This document shows, in pieces, positions 1 to 5,207 of a stretch of DNA of 9,935 nucleotides. The translations under genes and the position numbers were made by a program. The notes beneath the pieces were generated by a model. That model saw only the letters and a program-made list of their open reading frames with translations, had not been told where the DNA came from and ran no database searches. Source of the DNA: Thermoplasmata archaeon (lineage in GTDB: Archaea > Thermoplasmatota > Thermoplasmata > Thermoplasmatales > Thermoplasmataceae); contig JAJZZZ010000051.1 in the NCBI GenBank assembly GCA_021797265.1, positions 1-9,935 on the forward strand, read 5' to 3'. Position 1 is the first letter of the stretch; every line of letters begins with the position of its first letter.

Positions 1-1
1 A

Positions 2-82
2 GTCTGGTTAGTAGCCGGAGCTTTAATTTACCTCTTCAAGAAAGACATAAAGGTTTCACTGGAAGAAGGTGAAGAAATCTGA
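2..82 (+). CDS. C-terminal end of a membrane protein, probably a permease (partial)
   Basis: Only the last 26 codons are present, read from base 2 to the TGA at 80-82. The piece begins with a hydrophobic stretch (VWLVAGALIYLF) and ends in a charged tail (KKDIKVSLEEGEEI). That is the shape of a last transmembrane helix followed by a cytoplasmic tail, with lysines right after the helix as the positive-inside rule predicts. The next gene, an amidase, overlaps this stop by 4 nt, so the two are almost certainly co-transcribed and translationally coupled. By context this could be an APC-type amino acid or amide transporter supplying the amidase. That is inference, because too little of the protein is visible to assign a family. 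Confidence 0.6.
   Translation, partial: VWLVAGALIYLFKKDIKVSLEEGEEI
69..73 (+). promoter_or_regulatory. Shine-Dalgarno site deciding the amidase start
   Basis: GGTGA lies inside the last codons of the upstream gene, 5 nt before CTG 79. It complements the archaeal 16S rRNA 3' end and supports initiation at the overlapping CTG rather than at GTG 145, before which no comparable purine-rich site is visible. Confidence 0.5.
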
Positions 83-1002
83 AAACCGTTGACGGAACAG
101 ACAGTGGAAATATCCACTTCAGATGGCAACCAGCTAACAAGCCGGTGACCAGGATAAAGCCTGGTGAGGAGTTCAGGGTGATAATCCCTGACTCTTCCAC
201 CATGCAGATTGAAGAGACTTACACCACAAAGGACATGTCCAGGATAGACAACAGCAAGTTCGACGGTGCAGTTGGACCAATAGAAATAGAGGGGGCAGAA
301 CCCGGCGATTCAATAGAAGTTGAGCTCAAGGAAATTCATACAGGAAAGTGGGGATGGACCGCAATACTTAGTGATTTCGGGCTTCTCAAAGGCAAATTTC
401 AGGAGGAGCTCATAATCTGGGACCTGAAAGATGGATTCGCAAGGTCCCGCACCAGTACTCTTAAAGGGGTAAAGATCCCGTTGAAGCCTTTTCTGGGTGT
501 TGTGGGCACTTCGCCCCCCTCTGGGGAATATGGAATGATCCCTCCACAGTTCTTTGGAGGAAACATGGATAACAGGCTCCTTCACCAGGGAGCAAGGCTG
601 ACCCTGCCAGTGAACGTTAAGGGCGGTATGCTTTCCTTTGCGGACCCGCACGGTGCCCAGGGTGATGGTGAAGTGTGTGGCACTGCGGTTGAAACCTCCG
701 CTGAGGTTGTGGCCGTTGTCAGGCTTAACAAGAAAGTGCCCGTAAAGGCCCCAAGGCTGATCTCTGACGATGAGTCAAGTGGGAAGCAGGTTATTGCCAT
801 GGGCATATCTCCAGACCTGCACAAGGCAGCAGTTGATGCAGTTCTGGAAATGATTGGCATTCTTGGGGAAAGGGGTTTCAAGAGCAATGAGGCATATGCG
901 CTTTGCAGTGCAGCTGGAAACCTCAGAATAAGCGAAATCGTTGACGAGCCCAATTTTGTTGTTTCCATGGTGATACCCGAAGCTATTCTCACTAGAAACT
1001 GA
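79..1002 (+). CDS. Acetamidase/formamidase-family amidohydrolase
   Basis: Members of this family hydrolyse short amides such as formamide or acetamide to ammonia and the carboxylate, in the cytoplasm. Family features are visible: an N-terminal IHFRW-type stretch, EELIIWDL, a GGNMDNR motif (D164 when numbered from base 79) and the signature DPHGAQGDGEVCGTAVE (H191, D196, E198), then a C-terminal NLRISEIVDEPN stretch. The first good conventional start is GTG 145 (285 aa), but it would cut away about 22 residues (KTVDGTDSGNIHFRWQPANK) that look like the normal family N-terminus. The open frame reaches back to CTG 79, which overlaps the upstream stop as CTGA and has GGTGA at 69-73 five nt before it. 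I therefore prefer 79 (307 aa). No promoter is seen between this gene and the permease tail, so they form an operon. The exact amide substrate is unknown. A T-rich tract follows the stop. Confidence 0.88.
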   Translation: MKTVDGTDSGNIHFRWQPANKPVTRIKPGEEFRVIIPDSSTMQIEETYTTKDMSRIDNSKFDGAVGPIEIEGAEPGDSIEVELKEIHTGKWGWTAILSDFGLLKGKFQEELIIWDLKDGFARSRTSTLKGVKIPLKPFLGVVGTSPPSGEYGMIPPQFFGGNMDNRLLHQGARLTLPVNVKGGMLSFADPHGAQGDGEVCGTAVETSAEVVAVVRLNKKVPVKAPRLISDDESSGKQVIAMGISPDLHKAAVDAVLEMIGILGERGFKSNEAYALCSAAGNLRISEIVDEPNFVVSMVIPEAILTRN

Positions 1003-1010
1003 CTCCAATC

Positions 1011-1025
1011 CATTTTTTCTATTTT
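1011..1025 (+). terminator. Oligo-T terminator after the amidase
   Basis: Starting 10 nt after the amidase stop there are six T (1013-1018), then CTA and four more T (1022-1025). Archaeal RNA polymerase commonly terminates at such non-template T tracts without a hairpin. The position at the end of the permease-amidase pair fits. Confidence 0.5.
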
Positions 1026-1026
1026 C

Positions 1027-1045
1027 TAAGCTTTGATCAAGCTTA
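1027..1045. repeat. Inverted repeat TAAGCTT-N5-AAGCTTA
   Basis: Perfect 7-bp arms (1027-1033 and 1039-1045) flank the spacer TGATC. It sits 31 nt before the ATG of the next gene, where its promoter should lie, so it could be an operator. It could also be a hairpin aiding termination after the T tract just upstream. Nothing else in the window repeats it. Confidence 0.4.
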
Positions 1046-1075
1046 TGACTTTTGACCAATTAGGGATGCAAGCTA

Positions 1076-1459
1076 ATGTTGCCTAGAAATTATGACAGTT
1101 CGCCAGACTTCTGGAATAGCGTGATTGCCAGTGTCCTTTCTTATGGCTCCACTGAGGTGCCGAAGGTTGACCACCATGGCATAAGGGTGCCTGATCCGGA
1201 AAAGAGCGGCATTTTCCATCGTTCAGTGGGAGAAAGGAAAGGGCAAATTGCGGACTGGAGAGCCTCTATACCCGGCTCCAGGAGAGGTGTCCATGCAGTG
1301 GAGTTTGATGACCGCTACTCAGTTCATGTTGACAGGTTCGACCCCGACAAGGAGCCACTGAAGCATCTCCTGGTGGACAGCCCGAAAACCTTGATCGGGC
1401 TCCTGGGTGCGGGGCTGGTTTCCATGCTGTTCTTTAGCCTTTTCGGCGGAAGACGCTGA
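1076..1459 (+). CDS. Unknown protein with a C-terminal membrane anchor
   Basis: I do not recognise a family. The 127-aa product has a hydrophilic body of about 100 residues rich in D, R and H, then one strongly hydrophobic segment at about residues 105-123 (TLIGLLGAGLVSMLFFSLF) and a short GGRR end. This is the layout of a tail-anchored protein with its body in the cytoplasm. There is no signal peptide and no Cys pair. The ATG at 1076 is preceded by AGGG (1062-1065), a weak and slightly distant ribosome site. The gene stands alone between an oligo-T tract and the promoter region of the transporter gene, so its neighbours say little about function. The coding call rests on a long open frame, ordinary archaeal codon use (AGG, ATA) and the sensible membrane tail. 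Confidence 0.65.
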   Translation: MLPRNYDSSPDFWNSVIASVLSYGSTEVPKVDHHGIRVPDPEKSGIFHRSVGERKGQIADWRASIPGSRRGVHAVEFDDRYSVHVDRFDPDKEPLKHLLVDSPKTLIGLLGAGLVSMLFFSLFGGRR

Positions 1460-1517
1460 TCGTAACAACAGATACTTTCTGCCCTATCTTTCAAAAGTAA
1501 GTTTCCCCCTCACAAAG

Positions 1518-1530
1518 GTTAAACATAAAC
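1518..1530 (+). promoter_or_regulatory. Possible TATA box of the ABC permease gene
   Basis: The A/T-rich stretch GTTAAACATAAAC lies about 60 nt before TTG 1583 and would place transcription initiation near 1550, leaving a leader of about 30 nt that holds the AAGGTG ribosome site at 1567-1572. It is a weak match to the archaeal TATA consensus. Confidence 0.35.
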
Positions 1531-1582
1531 CTGTTAATCACTTAGACAGAAGCAGCATGGAGAGTGAAGGTGGCGATGATTC

Positions 1583-3214
1583 TTGGCGGCTGATTACAGT
1601 ATCTACTACACAATGCTGCTGGCAATCGGAGATACCTTTCTCAGAATCTGGCTCCTGATGATCCTGTCCATTATTGTGGCCCTTTTCCTTGGAATTTTGG
1701 CTGCAAGGGTTAAGGCGGCAGGTGCCATAATCATCCCTATAACAAATATCCTGCAAGCCGTGCCTGTTATTTCATTCTTCCCCATTATTCTGGTTTTTTT
1801 CATAAAGAGGGTTGGGGGCCCACTTGGCGTGAACGTTGCCTCTGACTTTCTAATATTCACTGCCCTTATCTGGAATATTATTCTTGGAGTGTATGAAGCC
1901 ACCATTCACATTCCCGAAGAATATTTCCAGGTCTCAAAGGTCTATGATGTGGGATTATTCTCAAGGATCAGGAACCTCTACCTACCGGCATCATTCTCCC
2001 ATATTATTTCCAATATCATGCCCTCATTTGCCAGCGGGCTGTTCTACATAACGCTCAGTGAGGTAATTTCAATTGGAACATCAAACTACACCGTTTTCGG
2101 GGTTGGATCCCTTGCAGTGTCCCTGGCTGCGCAAAACCAGTTCTCCCAGATACTCATCCTGATTGGTTTCCTGGTGGTGGCTATTGCATTGAATTTCTAC
2201 TTTATCATAAATCCCCTTCTAAATAAAACTGCAAATTACACCTTTGACCTGAACGTCTCTGATGACCAGCATGCGGCAAGGAAGAGAGAAAGGAATGTTT
2301 TTGTATCGGCCATCGGGGGAAGGGTAACGCAGGTCCTTTCATCCGGAGTGAATGCAGTCTATTCCGTAAACACCATATTCGCGGGTAAAAATGCAACTCA
2401 GAAAAGGACAAGAAAACTGCATATGTCAGAACGGGCACTCAATATTATAGTTGGATCTGTTCTGGTCCTCGTTTTTGGCCTTTCTGCATATCTTGTTGCT
2501 ATTGCCGGTTTTGGGACAGCATTTGTGATATACCTGACAAACCTGTCTGTGCTCTGGCAACTGCTGGTTGCAACTGCCTTTGACCTACTGAGGATCGCAA
2601 TTGTATTCCTGGTGAGTTTCCTTATAATGGTCCCACTGGCCATTTATTTCGGAAGCAAGGGATCTTCAGGAAGACTGGGAACCGGAGTTTTCCAGGTGAT
2701 TTATTCCATTCCCGCGCCCATACTGTTTCCCCTGATTGTGGTATACCTCACCCCTAAGCTCTCATTATTTTTCGGGGAATCTCTGGCATACAACTTTGAT
2801 GTACTCCTTGTAACTTTCCTTTCTGCAGCGGCATACATTTTCTTCAATGTATACGGAACCGCAACAGCAATTCCCAGGGACCTCAAGCTTGTCACGACGA
2901 CCTTCAACATCAAGGGGTTCAGGAAATTCAGATACCTCTCTTTCCCTGCAATAATCCCTGGCCTCATAACTGGGTCAATAGCTGCATTTGGTAGCTACTG
3001 GGGAGGCCTCATGATAGGGGAATATACGAAGATCGGGGGCAAAACATATTCTGTTGGTAACGGGCTAATGATGCTCATTACAAAAGGCATAGCACAGGGG
3101 AATCTGCTATTCGTGGATGCAATAGACCTCTTCATGGTTTTCCTCATCGTGATCATAACTTACCTCCTGTGGATGAGGCTATACAAATATTCAGAAAAGA
3201 AATTCAGTTCATAA
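1583..3214 (+). CDS. ABC transporter permease with two fused membrane domains (NitT/TauT-like)
   Basis: The 543-aa protein contains two binding-protein-dependent transport permease domains. Each has about five or six hydrophobic helices and a cytoplasmic EAA-type loop, the contact site for the ATPase: first loop about residues 112-140 (EEYFQVSKVYDVG then LYLPASF), second about 432-462 (PRDLKLVTTTFNIKG then LSFPAIIPGLITGSI). A polar linker at about 213-283 joins the halves, and the second half begins at a methionine (M281). Typical family permeases have about 250 aa and dimerise, so this chain would form the whole membrane channel. No ATPase or binding protein is in the window, so the substrate (nitrate, sulfonate, bicarbonate or other) cannot be named. 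The start is TTG, 10 nt after AAGGTG; TGA at 1577-1579 closes the frame upstream, and ATG 1613 is the alternative. Confidence 0.85.
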   Translation: MAADYSIYYTMLLAIGDTFLRIWLLMILSIIVALFLGILAARVKAAGAIIIPITNILQAVPVISFFPIILVFFIKRVGGPLGVNVASDFLIFTALIWNIILGVYEATIHIPEEYFQVSKVYDVGLFSRIRNLYLPASFSHIISNIMPSFASGLFYITLSEVISIGTSNYTVFGVGSLAVSLAAQNQFSQILILIGFLVVAIALNFYFIINPLLNKTANYTFDLNVSDDQHAARKRERNVFVSAIGGRVTQVLSSGVNAVYSVNTIFAGKNATQKRTRKLHMSERALNIIVGSVLVLVFGLSAYLVAIAGFGTAFVIYLTNLSVLWQLLVATAFDLLRIAIVFLVSFLIMVPLAIYFGSKGSSGRLGTGVFQVIYSIPAPILFPLIVVYLTPKLSLFFGESLAYNFDVLLVTFLSAAAYIFFNVYGTATAIPRDLKLVTTTFNIKGFRKFRYLSFPAIIPGLITGSIAAFGSYWGGLMIGEYTKIGGKTYSVGNGLMMLITKGIAQGNLLFVDAIDLFMVFLIVIITYLLWMRLYKYSEKKFSS

Positions 3215-3258
3215 CATATTCAAAGATACCTTAATTTCCGCTGAAAGCTTACTCCATC

Positions 3259-3266
3259 GGAGAGTG
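3259..3266 (+). promoter_or_regulatory. Shine-Dalgarno site of the M24 peptidase gene
   Basis: GGAGAGTG ends 6 nt before ATG 3273, one of the best ribosome sites in the window. It fixes the peptidase start. The 58-nt gap after the permease has only a weak TATA candidate (TTAATTT near 3230), so read-through from the permease gene is possible. Confidence 0.6.
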
Positions 3267-3272
3267 CAGTAA

Positions 3273-4373
3273 ATGTCGGGTACATACGCCTTCCAGAAAA
3301 ACAGAGTGGAGAAGCTCAGGGAACTGATGGCTGAAAGCAAAATTGATGCTTTCCTTGTTCCCACGGGACCTAACTTCTTCTATTTCACAGGTTTCGATAC
3401 TGAGAGCCATGAAAGGCTGACCCTGATGTTCATCACCCCTGACGAGCAGTTTATACTGGCACCGAAGCTAATGGAGGAACAGCTTCACCTGCATTCGTGG
3501 GTGGAGGACGTGAGACCGTGGACCGATGACCAGAACCCGCACCGCATGGCAAGGGATTACCTTGAAAGCAGCAAGGCATCAATGGTTGCAATTGATGGCA
3601 CACTTCCATATTTCCATTATGCACCCCTTTTCCACAACTCATCCTCAAAGGAGATTCTTGGCGACGCCTTCACTTCAACCCTTAGAATGGCAAAGGACAG
3701 GGAGGAGATGGACAACATTTCAGCTGCCATAAGGAAATCAGAGGAAGCATTGAAGCTGACAATTAATTTTATTGCTGAGGGCGTAACAGAAAAGGAAGTT
3801 GCGGCAATGCTACACGAGAATTTTAAGAAAAAGGGCATTGAAACTCCGGCGTTTGAAACAATAGTAGCTGCTGGAGAGAACTCCTCGGTTCCGCACCACG
3901 ACCCAACTGACAGGAAGATCGCAAGGTACGAACCAATAATAATAGACTTTGGAGGCCGGTACCATGGTTATGCTTCCGACACAACGAGGACGTTCTTCAT
4001 AGACAAGGCAAAGCCTGAGATGGAAGAGATTTATGAGATAGACAGGGAAGCCCAGGAAAGCACACTGGAAGCCCTCAATCCTGAAACCACATATGCCGGT
4101 GCCGACAGGATCGCCAGGGAAATCATAAGCAGGAAAGGTTATGGAAACAATTTCATCCACAGGCTTGGGCATGGGCTTGGAATTTCTGTACACGAGGATC
4201 CTTACCTGGTTCCTGATAACAGCCAACTTATGAAGGAAAACTCTGTTTTCACCATTGAGCCCGGAATTTACCTGCCGGGCAAGGGTGGGGTAAGGATTGA
4301 GGATACGGTATATTTCCAGAACGGCAAGTGCAGGTCATTCAATATTTTCCCCAAAAGCATCAGTTATATCTAG
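3273..4373 (+). CDS. pepQ: M24-family metallopeptidase, Xaa-Pro dipeptidase/aminopeptidase type
   Basis: The 366-aa protein has the usual two-domain build. A creatinase-type N-terminal domain covers about residues 8-135 (DAFLVPTGPNFFYFTGF early). The pita-bread catalytic domain covers about 143-360. All five dinuclear metal ligands are in place: D225 (IIDFGG), D236 (SDTTRT), H300 (LGHGLG), E329 (TIEPG) and E343 (RIEDT). H208/H209 in VPHHDP and H307 in VHEDPY match active-site histidines of the family. Such cytoplasmic enzymes split Xaa-Pro bonds at the amino end of peptides, usually with Mn or Co. Length is normal and the gene is intact. I cannot separate dipeptidase (PepQ) from aminopeptidase P from sequence alone, so the symbol is tentative. 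The partner transporter upstream is not an obvious peptide importer. Confidence 0.93.
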   Translation: MSGTYAFQKNRVEKLRELMAESKIDAFLVPTGPNFFYFTGFDTESHERLTLMFITPDEQFILAPKLMEEQLHLHSWVEDVRPWTDDQNPHRMARDYLESSKASMVAIDGTLPYFHYAPLFHNSSSKEILGDAFTSTLRMAKDREEMDNISAAIRKSEEALKLTINFIAEGVTEKEVAAMLHENFKKKGIETPAFETIVAAGENSSVPHHDPTDRKIARYEPIIIDFGGRYHGYASDTTRTFFIDKAKPEMEEIYEIDREAQESTLEALNPETTYAGADRIAREIISRKGYGNNFIHRLGHGLGISVHEDPYLVPDNSQLMKENSVFTIEPGIYLPGKGGVRIEDTVYFQNGKCRSFNIFPKSISYI

Positions 4374-4433
4374 AATTCACTGCCCCAGTGGCCCGGAACA
4401 TGATCTCGGCCGCGTCATCTATGCACAGTTCAA

Positions 4434-4443
4434 TGGTATAAAT
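4434..4443 (+). promoter_or_regulatory. Orphan TATA box in the convergent intergenic region
   Basis: GGTATAAATG is one of the closest matches in the window to an archaeal TATA box, yet no annotated gene follows on this strand. Initiation about 25 nt downstream (near 4465) would transcribe the inverted repeats at 4463-4513 and then the insertion-sequence relic, ending perhaps at the five T at 4677-4681. Confidence 0.35.
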
Positions 4444-4513
4444 GGGGTTTTTAACAAGATTGAGCGGAAAATCCCCTTCTGAAAGGAAGGAATGAAAGCT
4501 ATATTATTCCGCT
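4444..4513 (+). other. Structured intergenic segment (nested inverted repeats), possible small RNA
   Basis: Three pairings are visible. GGGGTTTTT (4444-4452) faces AAAATCCCC (4468-4476) with one mismatch. AGCGGAA (4463-4469) faces TTCCGCT (4507-4513) perfectly. CCTTC (4475-4479) faces GAAGG (4486-4490) with a 6-nt loop. The first excludes the other two, so alternative folds are possible. A TATA box precedes it. A 28-codon frame (4492-4578; MKAILFRL start, hydrophobic middle) begins inside it but has no well-spaced ribosome site. No known RNA family is recognised. Confidence 0.25.
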
Positions 4514-4578
4514 TAACACAGATATCCACTCATTTTCTCGTGTTTCTCTTAGTGAAGCGGGTTTATGAACACCAATAA

Positions 4579-4681
4579 AATGTTTCACGCGCAGCAGTGA
4601 AAACATGCAGGTACAGATTATACCCATCTGCGGTGCAGGAAACCCCGTCCACAGGGCGGGGAGGATGTCACAACCACTTTT
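4579..4681 (+). mobile_element. Terminal relic of an IS200/IS605-type element (tnpB / right end)
   Basis: A G/C-rich hairpin, CCCCGTC (4643-4649) with GGCGGGG (4655-4661) and loop CACAG, followed by AGGATGTCA, strongly resembles the right end found after archaeal tnpB genes, which is also the 3' scaffold of the TnpB guide RNA. In the intact version this stretch usually codes for a TnpB tail ending like QETPSFRAGRMS. Here GTG CAG GAA ACC CCG TCC gives VQETPS, then one base appears lost and GCG GGG AGG ATG TCA gives AGRMS. A second hairpin, TTTCAC/GTGAAA around GCGCAGCA (4580-4600), lies upstream. No RuvC-like tnpB or tnpA is present. The family match comes from memory of such ends; exact borders are not determinable. 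Confidence 0.45.
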
Positions 4682-4695
4682 TCCGGTTTACAAGA

Positions 4696-5055
4696 CTAGC
4701 TTTCAAGTTCCTTGAATATCTCGTCGTAAATATTTGCCTCAGGCTCCTCTTCCTCGATTCCGTCAGCGGCCTTGTAAATATTGTCCTTCTTGTAGGTCCA
4801 CTGGTTGATTCTCCAGGACCTTCCCTTGATAATATTTACTTCTTCCCTGTGCGTTTCCAGAAAACCGTATTCCTCAAGGTTGTAGAAAACGTCCCTTTCT
4901 GGTGCGGACAGGACATTGTCAAGGACATAGTCCTCGTAGCCAAAGAAGGAAAGGATGAAATCGCAAAGGTCTTCCACGTCCCTCCTGACCATTCCCTTAC
5001 GCCCATAGGTCTTTTCAAGTGCCTTGAAAAGCACTTCCCTAGTCATAACGGTCAT
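4696..5055 (-). CDS. DUF6015-like Thermoplasmata conserved protein
   Basis: The 119-aa product begins MTVMTREVLFKALEKTYGRKG, followed by RRDVEDLCDFILSFFGYEDYVLDN, and contains ERDVFYNLEEYGFL and a basic, aromatic GRSWRINQWTYKKD segment. I recall this pattern from a family of unknown function in Thermoplasma and relatives (DUF6015); the name needs a profile search. The alternating helical and short beta-like stretches suggest a small winged-helix fold, which would fit a DNA- or RNA-associated role, but that is only inference. The last 20 residues are acidic (EEEEPE). It has no signal peptide, membrane segment or cysteine. The ATG at 5055 is preferred over 5046 because the TATA-like TTTAATAT (5083-5090 on this strand) lies about 30 nt away, giving a nearly leaderless mRNA. 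Confidence 0.8.
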   Translation of the reverse strand: MTVMTREVLFKALEKTYGRKGMVRRDVEDLCDFILSFFGYEDYVLDNVLSAPERDVFYNLEEYGFLETHREEVNIIKGRSWRINQWTYKKDNIYKAADGIEEEEPEANIYDEIFKELES

Positions 5056-5082
5056 AGAAACCGACGATTTATTGTCTATTAG

Positions 5083-5090
5083 ATATTAAA
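5083..5090 (-). promoter_or_regulatory. TATA box of the DUF6015-like gene
   Basis: On the minus strand this reads TTTAATAT, centred about 31 nt before ATG 5055. No ribosome site precedes that ATG, which fits a leaderless or very short-leader transcript. Confidence 0.5.
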
Positions 5091-5114
5091 CTTTCTTACT
5101 CGTTGTTTTGGGAG

Positions 5115-5131
5115 AATACGAGAATCGTATT
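5115..5131. repeat. Palindrome AATACGA-GAA-TCGTATT, possible operator
   Basis: Perfect 7-bp arms around GAA lie about 25 nt upstream of the TATA box of the minus-strand DUF6015-like gene, where archaeal activators and some repressors bind. The half-site TCGTATT recurs at 5203-5209 at the stop codon of the neighbouring gene. A hairpin role at the end of the nucleotidyltransferase transcript is the alternative. Confidence 0.35.
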
Positions 5132-5138
5132 TCAAGGG

Positions 5139-5151
5139 AAAAAGGAAAAAA
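5139..5151 (-). terminator. Oligo-T terminator of the nucleotidyltransferase gene
   Basis: On the minus strand there are six T, CC, then five T, about 57 nt beyond the stop of the nucleotidyltransferase gene. This is a typical archaeal termination signal and separates that gene from the DUF6015-like gene, which has its own TATA box. Confidence 0.45.
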
Positions 5152-5207
5152 TGGCAAATATTTGAATAAATGGTAGGAAATGTTAAACAATTTTTAAGAA
5201 ATTCGTA

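Noticed and set aside
582..1013. Minus-strand open frame of 143 codons opposite the amidase gene
   Set aside because: It lies fully antisense to a recognised enzyme gene, and its Ser/Leu/Pro-rich translation is typical of a shadow frame.
1571..1600. Possible C/D-box RNA motif (GCGATGA followed by GGCTGATT)
   Set aside because: The first box does not fit RTGATGA, and no internal C'/D' boxes at usual spacing were found.
1407..1658. Open frame from GTG 1407 running past the end of the 127-aa gene to 1658
   Set aside because: It overlaps two better-supported genes, has no ribosome site, and its translation shows no domain; at most its 3' part bears on the permease start question.
4374..4695. 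CRISPR array or tRNA gene in the largest gene-poor gap
   Set aside because: There are no regularly spaced direct repeats and no cloverleaf or T-loop (GGTTCRA) pattern; the hairpins present are single copies.
4597..5082. Plus-strand frame of 161 codons starting MKTCRYRLYP, which resembles a TnpB N-terminus
   Set aside because: The resemblance ends after about 12 residues; the rest is antisense to the DUF6015-like gene. The likelier tnpB trace is the tail-like reading over the right-end hairpin.
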